This document shows, in pieces, positions 29,399 to 38,329 of a stretch of DNA of 64,000 bases. Both the position numbers and the translations under genes were made by a program. The stretch lies in contig NZ_JAJEWJ010000006.1 of NCBI RefSeq assembly GCF_020687765.1, positions 124,001 through 188,000 of the forward strand, read 5' to 3'. Numbering within the stretch: the first letter of the stretch is position 1; every line of letters starts with the position of its first letter. The notes beneath the pieces are model-generated. The model made no database searches, was not told the DNA's origin, and saw only the letters and a program-made list of their open reading frames with translations. Source of the stretch: Sphingobacterium sp. FBM7-1. Lineage in GTDB: Bacteria > Bacteroidota > Bacteroidia > Sphingobacteriales > Sphingobacteriaceae.

Positions 29399-30103
29399 TT
29401 AATCTTTTGGTATAGCCAAATCAAACTTTAAAGTCGATAAATTCTCGTTTTCTGTTACTTTTTTCATACGCATTAATACATTCATATTTCCCTGCTCCGT
29501 AGGAATTTTTGCCCAAATTAGATAGGTGTCTATCGTATTGAATACATTAGATGCAGGTGTTTCGGTTGTTGAATATCGTATTGCCGAACTCGACGGTTCT
29601 GGGATTCCCTTGAAGAGGTCGTCGGAAAGCTGGGTGATATCTCCGGAATTAAATGCTTCATAAATGGCGCGCTGTCTTTTGTTCGATGGGAGCAGTACCC
29701 GAAAACGGGTCGCTGTCCACTCAGCAGGCACCACTAGTGCTTCGTATGGAGCTCCATTACACCTGTAATTTTTGATGATATTCGTTGCATTGTTGGGCGA
29801 ATAAATAGACACGCCCTTGCTTGTGTAGTAAGCGAGCAATGCTATTTTCTTTTCATTATTGTTCAGAGCACACGGGCCGATTAATTGGAACTCCGGCAAT
29901 ATAAGTGCGCTATTGTCAAAAGTAGTTTTACTGTTGCCCTGTGTATTCATCGTAATATCTTGGTGGATTTCACAACTTTTAGCATCCACCACCTCTTCTA
30001 CTATCTCTTTTGTATTAAATACATCGAATATGGAAGTAAACGCGCCTCCGTGGAATGACAATAGAGGCAATGTAATCAGTAAGCTATTCATGAATGTTTT
30101 CAT
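29399..30103 (-). CDS. Secreted free-standing copy of the SGBP C-terminal domain
   Basis: 234 residues. Hydrophobic N-terminus (MKTFMNSLLITLPLLSFHGG) without a lipobox, then a domain from about residue 44 to the end that aligns along its whole length with residues 241-429 of the next gene upstream; by eye about half of positions agree. Shared landmarks: LIGPC (Cys78), NYRCNG (Cys115), TATRFRVLLPSN, YLIWAxIP and FDLxxPKD. The paired cysteines suggest a disulfide and extracytoplasmic location. I recognise no named family. Position between the SGBP-like gene and PL6 suggests glycan binding or help for lyases. Confidence 0.85.
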   Translation of the reverse strand: MKTFMNSLLITLPLLSFHGGAFTSIFDVFNTKEIVEEVVDAKSCEIHQDITMNTQGNSKTTFDNSALILPEFQLIGPCALNNNEKKIALLAYYTSKGVSIYSPNNATNIIKNYRCNGAPYEALVVPAEWTATRFRVLLPSNKRQRAIYEAFNSGDITQLSDDLFKGIPEPSSSAIRYSTTETPASNVFNTIDTYLIWAKIPTEQGNMNVLMRMKKVTENENLSTLKFDLAIPKD

Positions 30104-30130
30104 AATATTTATTGTTTAATATGTCTATAC

Positions 30131-31420
30131 TTAATTTTTTGGCACCAAAAGATCAAACCGTATCGAAGATTCGTTGCCATTTTCTATCACTTCACGGATA
30201 CGTAGCAAAACATTGATCGTACCTTGAGGATTTGGTATGGTTGCCCAGATCAAATAAGCCTCTTGGGTGAATATACTTGCCGATGCTCCCGCTGTAGAGG
30301 AATACCGCGGAGCGGAGCTGGAAGGAGCTGAGATTCCGTCAAAGAAATCATCTGATAAATCGGGGATATTGTTGGTATTATAGGCATCATATACCTGTTG
30401 TTGCCTTGAATTTGATGGTAGCAATACCCGAAAGCGTGTCGCGACCCAGTTCGACGGAGATGTGATAGGTGTGTAAGGTGAGCCGTTGCATCGGTAATTT
30501 CCAATAATATTTGTGGTGTTGGTAGGTGCATAAAATGATACACCACTACTGGTAGCATAGGTAAAGAAAGATATCGCTTCCTCTTTATTAGCGAAATTAC
30601 AAGGCCCTATCAATTCAAAACTCGGCAATAGCATGGCGTTATTATTGAAGGTTACGGCGTTGGTACCTTGTGCGCTCATGATTACATTGGTGTATATCTC
30701 GTAAGGAAGGATCGGAATAGCTATTACAGCTTCTGATGACAACCCATAGGCGTCGTGCATAATGAGTTTTAGATTTGCTGCATTTGGTCTATATGTGTAA
30801 GCGTAATCAAATGTGTGTGTTGTTTCACCGTTTAAATCTATTTCGTGCACTTTTACAAAAGTCCCTTGGTAATCATCGTGCAGTTCGATTTTTGTGATAC
30901 CATTTTCCGATTTCGCAGTGGCGGCGATTTGGATGATGTTCGCTTCATCGGGAACCAATGACGCGGGGATGTCCTCCCAAAAAGGTAATGGGGGCGTAAA
31001 GCTTTGGATGTTGATAAAAGCTTCGTCGGAGCTATTATCTGTTCGTTTAATCATCAGTTTTAATCCGGAAACATCCTGCATGGGTATATGCTCAAATAAA
31101 CTAGCCTCCATGACATATTGGATGTTTCGTTTGCTATCGAGGTCTTGTGTATAGGTGATATCTACTAATGAATCACTCACGCCTTCTCTGATAAGATAAG
31201 TATATATAAAGTTGATATCTTTTTGGGAAGTAATTTGTGCTTCAATATTATTCTGGGGCGTAAATGTTTTCGTTGCGGTGTTAAAAGTATAATCTTGTGC
31301 TTCGACAACATCTTTTGCTCCCTTATCGTTGAGAATCACGTCCTCACTTTTTTTAGAACAAGCCAGTATGCCGAAAATACATACGGTTATGGCTATGATA
31401 TGAACTATAGTTTTCATCAC
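30131..31420 (-). CDS. Putative surface glycan-binding lipoprotein (SusE/F position)
   Basis: 429 residues; leader ends GILACSKKSED (Cys21), a lipobox with an acidic stretch. Residues about 40-240 look like one or two immunoglobulin-like domains (QDYTFNTATKTFTPQNN, TKIELHDDYQGTFVKVHEID), and about 241-429 are the domain that is repeated alone in the next gene (Cys274, Cys311). Lying 9 bp after susD, it occupies the slot of a SusE/F-type surface glycan-binding protein. Ligand inferred to be alginate oligomers from context only. Confidence 0.82.
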   Translation of the reverse strand: MMKTIVHIIAITVCIFGILACSKKSEDVILNDKGAKDVVEAQDYTFNTATKTFTPQNNIEAQITSQKDINFIYTYLIREGVSDSLVDITYTQDLDSKRNIQYVMEASLFEHIPMQDVSGLKLMIKRTDNSSDEAFINIQSFTPPLPFWEDIPASLVPDEANIIQIAATAKSENGITKIELHDDYQGTFVKVHEIDLNGETTHTFDYAYTYRPNAANLKLIMHDAYGLSSEAVIAIPILPYEIYTNVIMSAQGTNAVTFNNNAMLLPSFELIGPCNFANKEEAISFFTYATSSGVSFYAPTNTTNIIGNYRCNGSPYTPITSPSNWVATRFRVLLPSNSRQQQVYDAYNTNNIPDLSDDFFDGISAPSSSAPRYSSTAGASASIFTQEAYLIWATIPNPQGTINVLLRIREVIENGNESSIRFDLLVPKN

Positions 31421-31429
31421 GTTTATGGT

Positions 31430-33007
31430 TTAATATCCAGGATTTTGTTCAAGTTCTAATTCATTGTTTGTGGTAATCTCCCGAAGCGGAATAGGCAAAA
31501 GCAATCGCTGCTCCGTCACTTTTGCTTTTAAATCTTCCAGGGAAATTGCTGGAACAATTCGGCTGTAATGCTCGGGATATTCGTTCTCGAAATGTTGTTT
31601 CAAAGTTTCTATCGCTTTGCCAAATCGTACGAGATCGAAGAAACGTTGGTTTTCAAATGCCAATTCTAACTTGCGTTCGTTCAGCAAAGCGTCGATAAAT
31701 CGCGACTCGCTATCGATACTGTTTGTACCTGTGGTCGGGTAGGTGAAGAATTGGGCGGAAAAAGCAGAAGAACCATCGTATTCTACGGCGCCCGCTCTTT
31801 CTCGAACGGTGTTGATGAGCTGTACAGACTCTCCATTTGGCCCGTCATACCCAAGTGCTTCGGCTTTCATAAGCAATATATCTGCATATCGTAGAACAGG
31901 AAAATCGTTTTCCGCGTCATAACGTGTCATTATAGGCGAAACGTACTTCTTTACATAAGGCTTCGTAGGACTATAAATGGCGAGATTGGCAGCATATCGG
32001 GTATCCTTGTTGGTTGCATGTGAAGTATAATACATGGACATGGCTTCATAGGTCGGGAAATTTAGACCATCACCATCATTGTTTACAACAGCCGATCCTG
32101 AGCCAGTGGGAGCAAAAAGATTAGCAAATGGAGAGCCCAAACCAAAACCGCCGGCCTTGTATCGAACAGCGAATAGGATTTCTGCATTCATTTCATTTCC
32201 AATCGAGAAAACATCGCTATAACTCGTTGCTAATTCATGTCCGCTTTTACTGATTACTTCATTCAGTTCCAATAAAGCATCGTTTTTTCTGTCGAGTGTC
32301 AGGAATACCTTAGCTAACATTGCTCGAGAAGCCCAGTGGGTGACGCGCCCTAAATCGTCCGACGGAATGTTCTGATATTGTATTGCGGGAAGAACTTCGA
32401 TGGACCTTTGTAAGTCAGCGATGATTAAATTATAGACATCTTCTTTGGTATCGTAATTTTTTGATTTTGATGTGTTGGGGTTTACGGGTTCTGTTACCAT
32501 AAAGATATTCCCAAATAACCTGACCATATTAAAATAGTGATAAGCCCGAATGAACAATGCCTCTCCCACAATATGTTGCCATTCCGTTTCCGTCATATTG
32601 GCATTTCGTTGGATTTGGTGATCGCCGTCTATATACCGAACACCCATATTGTTTAATAGGTAGTTTACTGCACGGATGTTTCGGTATGTATTTATCCAGT
32701 AATCATACACTTGGAGATGATCGGCATTTAGGGTGAACATATCCAATTCGTTTTGTTCTATTCTAGGTGCAGCACTGCTATTTGCCACGCCTTGTAAGGA
32801 GAGATCAGAACGTAACTCCGTCATCATCCACTCATTATATAGTGGTGCATGCATCCCATTGTAGCAACCCGTAAGTGCCGTATTAGCTTCTTTGTAGTCA
32901 CGATAGAATGCACCAACGCCGACATTGGATATAGGGTCTATATCAATTATTCGTTCGCAAGAACTTAGCGCAACGACTAACATGCTGTATAACAATATTC
33001 TTTTCAT
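31430..33007 (-). CDS. SusD/RagB family nutrient-uptake lipoprotein
   Basis: 525-residue outer-membrane lipoprotein, partner lid of the SusC transporter. Lipobox at LSSCERIIDIDP (Cys17), typical SusD start GAFYRDYKEANTALTGCYNG, TPR-like helices including EALFIRAYHYFNMVRLFGNI, and the C-terminal INTVRERAGA and LLNERKLELAFENQRFFDLVR motifs. 12 bp after susC. Binds the glycan and hands it to SusC; alginate is inferred from neighbours. Confidence 0.97.
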   Translation of the reverse strand: MKRILLYSMLVVALSSCERIIDIDPISNVGVGAFYRDYKEANTALTGCYNGMHAPLYNEWMMTELRSDLSLQGVANSSAAPRIEQNELDMFTLNADHLQVYDYWINTYRNIRAVNYLLNNMGVRYIDGDHQIQRNANMTETEWQHIVGEALFIRAYHYFNMVRLFGNIFMVTEPVNPNTSKSKNYDTKEDVYNLIIADLQRSIEVLPAIQYQNIPSDDLGRVTHWASRAMLAKVFLTLDRKNDALLELNEVISKSGHELATSYSDVFSIGNEMNAEILFAVRYKAGGFGLGSPFANLFAPTGSGSAVVNNDGDGLNFPTYEAMSMYYTSHATNKDTRYAANLAIYSPTKPYVKKYVSPIMTRYDAENDFPVLRYADILLMKAEALGYDGPNGESVQLINTVRERAGAVEYDGSSAFSAQFFTYPTTGTNSIDSESRFIDALLNERKLELAFENQRFFDLVRFGKAIETLKQHFENEYPEHYSRIVPAISLEDLKAKVTEQRLLLPIPLREITTNNELELEQNPGY

Positions 33008-33019
33008 GATTTTGTCAGT

Positions 33020-36000
33020 TTAAAAATTGAAATCTAGACCAAACGTGTATGTACGCATTAGGGGGAAGGCACCACGTTGATAGCCATTTACTAATGGATT
33101 ATTATAGTTACCCGAGGTGGTACGGGCTTCTGGATTAATACCCCTGTAGTTGTTACCCATAAAATAAAGTAGGTTTTCTCCGGAGGCGTACAGTCGTAGC
33201 GCTTTGACCCCGAGCTTGTTTAGTGTTTTTTGTTTGAATGTGTAACCGAATATAACGGATCGTAGGGAAGCATAAGAGGCACTTTCCACAACATAGTCCG
33301 TTAACATCCAATTGACGCCGTTGGTAAGATAAGGCGTTTCGCCATCGCCGGGATACATTTCACTTATCCATCTGTTTTCGACTACGTTGCGGTTAAAACG
33401 TTTAGACTCATTATAGTTATGATCGCCATTGACTAGCTGGCCACCTTGTACCCCTTGTACCAAAAAACTCAGATCTAAATCTTTGTATTTAAACGTGTTT
33501 GTGATGCCCCAAGTGAAATCAGGGAAAGGAGAGCCGATAACGGTACGGTCATTTTGATCGATCATGTTATCGTTATTCACATCCACGATTTTAAGTCCGC
33601 CGGCCATGAGATAATTACTGATGTTGGTTGTCAATCCATTAGCCACCGCTTCGTCTATTTGAGATTGTGAAAGCCAAACACCATCTGTTTTGTAACCGAA
33701 GAACTGAATAGAAGGTTGACCTATAGTGGCCGCATAAACCTCATTTCTTTCCCCAAAACTATATTGGAAAGGCTCACCGCCTAAATCAATCAGCGTATTT
33801 TTATTGTGACTGATGTTTAAATTAGTTGTCCATTCAAAATGAGGTTTTGTCATATTTTTGGTCGTCAATTCGATCTCTATACCTTTATTTTGAACTTTTC
33901 CGGCATTATTAATATATTCATCGGAACCACTAAATGCCATAGTGGCTTGATTGTAAAGTAGCCGATCCGTTTTTGAATTGTAATATTCAACCGTTAGCGC
34001 GATACGGTTCTTTAAAAAAGCGACGTCAAGACCGGTGTTGGATTCAAATGTTCTTTCCCAGGTGATATTCGGATTTGCCAACAATGCTCCATTGGGAGAG
34101 AGGCCTAAATTTATATTGCCCGTACCCGAACCAAAAGCATAGTTCGCGGGATACATCAGATCCTGAAAGGCGAAGCTATTAATTCTGTTGTTTCCTGTGG
34201 CGCCGTAGCTTGAGCGGACTTTCAAGGAACTCAGCCATGATATGTCTTTCATAACGTTTTCTTCCGAAATCATCCAGCCTGCGGAGATCGACGGAAAGCT
34301 ACCATACTTGTTCCCTTTAGCAAAATACGAGCTGCCGTCAATACGATAAGACGCAGCTAACATGTATTTATTATCAAAATCGTATGTAATCCGACCGAGA
34401 TAGGATATCAATCCGATTTGGTCTTTCAATGTATTTGTCAAACTTTGATCTATCTGTCCGGCTTGATTTAATGTTTTAAAATCTTCTGTTGGAAAATCTC
34501 TGCCGACCATATTGGCATCATCGATCCAGGTTTGTTGCGTCGTGAAGCCCAATAACCCTGTGAAGTTGTGTTTTTGAATGTTTTTCGTATAATTTAGGGT
34601 GTTTTCCCACAGAAAATCTTTGTAGTGACGGGTGAAAAGTGTCGCTTGGTTCACTGCGCCGTCTTGTCTAGCATCACTCTGTGTAAATACTTGATTTTGG
34701 TTAATATTGTAATATCCGCCTACGGAGGTTTTGAAGATTAGATTTTTAATGATTTCATAATTGAGATCCATGCTTCCAAGCAAACGATACCGGATACGGG
34801 AATTATTTACGCGATCGGCAATCGAAAGTGGCGTGTTGTTGGCCGTATTCCAAGGATCTAAAGTGCCTGAACTCGTCCATAAAGTGCCATCAGGCATATA
34901 CCCCGAATATCGTAGACTATTAAAATGTCGTGCTTGCGCATAGTCTCCGGCTTTTATATTTGCCCATTGCGAATTCTGGTTTACATATGCCGCTGAAAAT
35001 TCAGTGTGATAAGCTGGAACGGAAGAATACCAGCGGTAATAGTCTGTGTAATTTACACCTGGTCTTTGTGTTTTATTGTAAGATGGATTGATGTTAAAGT
35101 TTAGTTTCAGTTTTGGGCTAAGTGTCGCATTAATCTTGGCACGTATTGACATGCGGTCGTTTTCATTGTAACGCATTGCGCCTTCATCTGTTTGTGCATT
35201 CGCTGTCAAAAAATATTTTATTTCTTTTTTACCTCCCGAAAGACCAATCTGAAGATTGCTGATGGTCGCTGGTTGCAAGGCAAGTTGCTGCCAGTTTGTC
35301 GACTGACCAATAATTTGATTTTCGATAACGTACTGTGCTCGCTCATTATTATTGATTAAATTTCTTCTATTTTCCGGTACGGAGGGATCGTTTTCGCGTA
35401 ATGCGGCTTCGCCGTATAGTTTGGTTACATATTCAGACATGGTCATTATGGGATGTAGTTCCAAGGTATTTCGTACACCTGTGTATGCTTTTACGGAGTA
35501 TTGCGGGCGATCTGCTACACCTTCTTTTGTGGTAATTAAAATAACCCCGTTCGCTGCCCGCGAACCATAAATGGCAGCAGATGCAGCATCTTTCAATACC
35601 TCTATGGACTCTACATCTTGTGGATTCACAAAGGATAGACCGTCGGGTACAGGGTAGCCATCTACGACGACCAAAGGCGATGTGTTTGAACTGATGGAAT
35701 TAAATCCTCGTACACGTACGACAGGTTCCGCGCCGACCTCCGAAGAAACGTTTTGGATAGAAACACCCGCTATTTTCCCGATTAGCGCGTTATCTAGGCG
35801 AGAGGAGGGCATTTCGTCGAGATTGGTATTGACCAGTTTGCTAACGGAGCCTGTTACGGAGGATTTCTTTTGTATACCATAGCCGATTACGACGACTTCT
35901 TCAATTTCTTTTTCTTCAGGATCCAAAGATATTTTTAGATTTTCTGTGTCGTTAATCTGTTTTGCATAACGCTGATACCCTATTGCAGATATGAGTAATA

Positions 36001-36214
36001 TTTCCCCTTTTTCTACCCTTATTTCAAATTTACCCTGTTCATCTGTTTTTGTTGCTTGCTTGCTGTTCTGTACAGAAATGCTTGCTCCCGATATAGGAGA
36101 GCCTAGCGCATCTATTACTTCTCCAGTGACTTTTACCCTCGTTTGTCCATAAAGGTTTCCAGATGATATGGAAAATAAGAAGGTGAATAACATGATGTAA
36201 ATCGATGTTTTCAT
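33020..36214 (-). CDS. SusC/RagA family TonB-dependent transporter
   Basis: Outer-membrane transporter, about 1064 residues from the ATG at 36214 (MKTSIYIMLFTFLF, a signal peptide ending SGNLYGQ). Order: carboxypeptidase-regulatory-like domain (VTGEVIDALGSPISGASISV), TonB-interacting segment EEVVVIGYGIQKK, plug with SPLVVVDGYPVPDG and ILKDAASAAIYGSRAANGVI, then a 22-strand barrel ending YTFGLDFNF. A longer frame reaches 36259 but would begin inside the hairpin at 36243-36279; 36214 (or 36220) fits the signal peptide. Pairs with SusD downstream. Confidence 0.97.
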   Translation of the reverse strand: MKTSIYIMLFTFLFSISSGNLYGQTRVKVTGEVIDALGSPISGASISVQNSKQATKTDEQGKFEIRVEKGEILLISAIGYQRYAKQINDTENLKISLDPEEKEIEEVVVIGYGIQKKSSVTGSVSKLVNTNLDEMPSSRLDNALIGKIAGVSIQNVSSEVGAEPVVRVRGFNSISSNTSPLVVVDGYPVPDGLSFVNPQDVESIEVLKDAASAAIYGSRAANGVILITTKEGVADRPQYSVKAYTGVRNTLELHPIMTMSEYVTKLYGEAALRENDPSVPENRRNLINNNERAQYVIENQIIGQSTNWQQLALQPATISNLQIGLSGGKKEIKYFLTANAQTDEGAMRYNENDRMSIRAKINATLSPKLKLNFNINPSYNKTQRPGVNYTDYYRWYSSVPAYHTEFSAAYVNQNSQWANIKAGDYAQARHFNSLRYSGYMPDGTLWTSSGTLDPWNTANNTPLSIADRVNNSRIRYRLLGSMDLNYEIIKNLIFKTSVGGYYNINQNQVFTQSDARQDGAVNQATLFTRHYKDFLWENTLNYTKNIQKHNFTGLLGFTTQQTWIDDANMVGRDFPTEDFKTLNQAGQIDQSLTNTLKDQIGLISYLGRITYDFDNKYMLAASYRIDGSSYFAKGNKYGSFPSISAGWMISEENVMKDISWLSSLKVRSSYGATGNNRINSFAFQDLMYPANYAFGSGTGNINLGLSPNGALLANPNITWERTFESNTGLDVAFLKNRIALTVEYYNSKTDRLLYNQATMAFSGSDEYINNAGKVQNKGIEIELTTKNMTKPHFEWTTNLNISHNKNTLIDLGGEPFQYSFGERNEVYAATIGQPSIQFFGYKTDGVWLSQSQIDEAVANGLTTNISNYLMAGGLKIVDVNNDNMIDQNDRTVIGSPFPDFTWGITNTFKYKDLDLSFLVQGVQGGQLVNGDHNYNESKRFNRNVVENRWISEMYPGDGETPYLTNGVNWMLTDYVVESASYASLRSVIFGYTFKQKTLNKLGVKALRLYASGENLLYFMGNNYRGINPEARTTSGNYNNPLVNGYQRGAFPLMRTYTFGLDFNF

Positions 36215-36242
36215 GATCATATGGTTTATAATGTAATTGAAT

Positions 36243-36279
36243 AGCAAATGGACACACATGGGTTAGATGTCCATTTGCT
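36243..36279 (-). repeat. Perfect 12-bp hairpin between the SDR gene and susC
   Basis: AGCAAATGGACA (36243-36254) and TGTCCATTTGCT (36268-36279) are exact reverse complements with a 13-nt loop. On the transcribed strand it follows the SDR stop codon by 7 bp and is not followed by a T-run, so it is more likely a processing or mRNA-stabilising structure than a terminator. Confidence 0.75.
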
Positions 36280-36286
36280 TGTCTAT

Positions 36287-37039
36287 TTATGAGAAACTTA
36301 ATCCTCCGTTGATATCCACGTTCGTTCCGCTCACAAAGCTCGATTCTTCTGATACCAAATATGCAACTAGATCGGCTACTTCCGATGCTTGCCCTTCCCG
36401 TCTAAGCGGAGTAGCATTAGCTGTATTTTGACGTGCTTCCGGTTTTGTAAACGTATCATGAAAAGTCGTAGCAATCATGCCCGGAGCGACGCCATTTACG
36501 CGAATACCTTTGGGACCTAATTCTTTTGCCAAGGAACGGGTATAGGTCATCAATGCCCCCTTTGAAGTAGCATACGCACTTGCTCCTGGACCACCGCCAT
36601 CTCGTCCGGCTAGCGAGGTAAAGTTGACTATTGCACCTCCTTGAGGCATATAGGGGAGCGTGTTTTTTACAGCAAGGAAAACACTCTTTAAGTTTAGGTT
36701 GAGTACATAGTCCCAAAATTCCTCATCCATTTCTTCTGTTGTTTTTCTGGCGACCAGTCCGCCAGCTACATTCACCAAAATGTTGATTTCATTGCCATAC
36801 TTGTCAGCAGCAGTCTGCACGATCCTTTCGATATCTTCGGATTTCGTCACATCAGCGTAGACCAACGTTGCTTCTCCACCAAACGCTTGAATTAGTTCCA
36901 GGGTTTTTTTTGCTTTTTCTTCATTGCCGAAATAGTTTATAACGACTTTAGCACCTTCTTTTGCTAATTTGATAGATACTTCTCTGCCGATGTCTCTTCC
37001 TCCTCCTGTTACAATAGCGACTTTGTTTTTTAATTTCAT
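36287..37039 (-). CDS. SDR family oxidoreductase, probable DEH reductase
   Basis: Short-chain dehydrogenase of 250 residues: cofactor motif TGGGRDIGRE (11-20), NAG-like motif VNVAGG, and catalytic Ser142, Tyr156 and Lys160 (YATSK). In alginate loci an SDR of this size reduces 4-deoxy-L-erythro-5-hexoseulose uronate (DEH) to KDG, and its place between the transporter and susC, with a KDG kinase in the same block, supports this. The family alone would allow many substrates. 10 bp after the MFS gene. Confidence 0.85.
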   Translation of the reverse strand: MKLKNKVAIVTGGGRDIGREVSIKLAKEGAKVVINYFGNEEKAKKTLELIQAFGGEATLVYADVTKSEDIERIVQTAADKYGNEINILVNVAGGLVARKTTEEMDEEFWDYVLNLNLKSVFLAVKNTLPYMPQGGAIVNFTSLAGRDGGGPGASAYATSKGALMTYTRSLAKELGPKGIRVNGVAPGMIATTFHDTFTKPEARQNTANATPLRREGQASEVADLVAYLVSEESSFVSGTNVDINGGLSFS

Positions 37040-37049
37040 ATCTGTTTTT

Positions 37050-38318
37050 TTATTTTTTTGAGTAAATATATTTTATACTAATCCATGATAGTGGTACCAG
37101 AGCGGCAGCTAATGCGAAAAACGATATGTAGCTGGTCTGTGTGATAATGGGTACAGCCCATGTTGTAATAAGCGTTCCTAATACAGCTGCAGTTCCCCCC
37201 ATTCCCGATACGGTACCTACGTTTTTTCCGTTGAAATAATCACTTGGTAGTGTTTGGATATTGTTGATTAAAAACTGGAAGCCAAACAACGTCATTCCGA
37301 TGAGGCACATAGCGAAGACAGGAGACTCCCGTAGATTATCCAAACGTATTAATATGATAATTAATGATATAATCATAATGACTGCACCAATGGTTACGGC
37401 TTCTTTTCGTGCTTCTACTGCTGGTAAATTTTGCCGGATGCGGTAAGAAGAATAGTAGCCTCCGCTCAGGGAACCCAAAGCCGCAAATAAATAGGGAACC
37501 CATGCAAAAGCTCCAATTTGCTTGATGTCAAAATGGAATTGTTCCTTTAAAAATGTGGGAAGCCATGTGACGAACAGCCACCATACGGGATCAATAAAAA
37601 AACGCGAGAGTATAATTCCCCAGGTGTTTTTGATTTTCAATAATGCTTTCCAATGGAGTTTCTCCACTGTTGGTAATACTACATTATCTTGAACCTGTAC
37701 AATATATTGTTTTTCTTCCTCTGTGATAAAAGCGTGTTTTTCGGGTACGTTTCGATTGAAATATAGCCATGGTATGAGCCAAATTATACCTAAAAAGCCA
37801 ATAAGGACAAACGTAGCTTTCCAACCAAAAGCAAGGTATAATAAAACGATAATTGGGGCCGAAATCACGGAACCTAAGCTCGCACCTGCACCAAAGATCC
37901 CTTGGGCAATTGCCCGTTCTTTAGGAGGAAACCATTCCGCATTGCTTTTTGTTGCGCCCGGCCAATTACCGGCCTCAAAAAATCCCAGAAAAAGTCGGAA
38001 AATGCTAAAACTCATGATAGATCTGGCGAACGCATGTAATGCTATGGATAAGCTCCATCCCAGTATGGAAATGGTCATTCCCAAACGTGTACCGATCGCG
38101 TCCATCATTTTGCCAGTAGCCGTTTGACCGATCGCGTAGGCAATCATAAAGAATGTCGTGATAGCCGCTAGCGCATTTTTCGAATCAGCGGCATCAATTC
38201 CAAAATCTTCATGTATATAGGGCCAAAGGATATTAATAGCACTCCTATCGATGTAGTTGATAACCGTCGCAATCGCGATTAACGTGATGATATACCATCT
38301 TAAACCTTTTATTTTCAT
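37050..38318 (-). CDS. MFS transporter, hexuronate (ExuT-like) type
   Basis: 422 residues with 12 predicted membrane helices, of the anion:cation symporter branch of the major facilitator superfamily: VINYIDRSAINI (19-30) in helix 1, GWSLSIALHAFARS, and the RLFLGFFEAGNWPGATKSNAEWFPPKERA block that marks ExuT/GarP-like uronate transporters. Probably imports unsaturated monouronate or DEH across the inner membrane. 11 bp gaps on both sides fix it in the operon. Confidence 0.9.
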   Translation of the reverse strand: MKIKGLRWYIITLIAIATVINYIDRSAINILWPYIHEDFGIDAADSKNALAAITTFFMIAYAIGQTATGKMMDAIGTRLGMTISILGWSLSIALHAFARSIMSFSIFRLFLGFFEAGNWPGATKSNAEWFPPKERAIAQGIFGAGASLGSVISAPIIVLLYLAFGWKATFVLIGFLGIIWLIPWLYFNRNVPEKHAFITEEEKQYIVQVQDNVVLPTVEKLHWKALLKIKNTWGIILSRFFIDPVWWLFVTWLPTFLKEQFHFDIKQIGAFAWVPYLFAALGSLSGGYYSSYRIRQNLPAVEARKEAVTIGAVIMIISLIIILIRLDNLRESPVFAMCLIGMTLFGFQFLINNIQTLPSDYFNGKNVGTVSGMGGTAAVLGTLITTWAVPIITQTSYISFFALAAALVPLSWISIKYIYSKK

Positions 38319-38329
38319 TTGAATATTGT

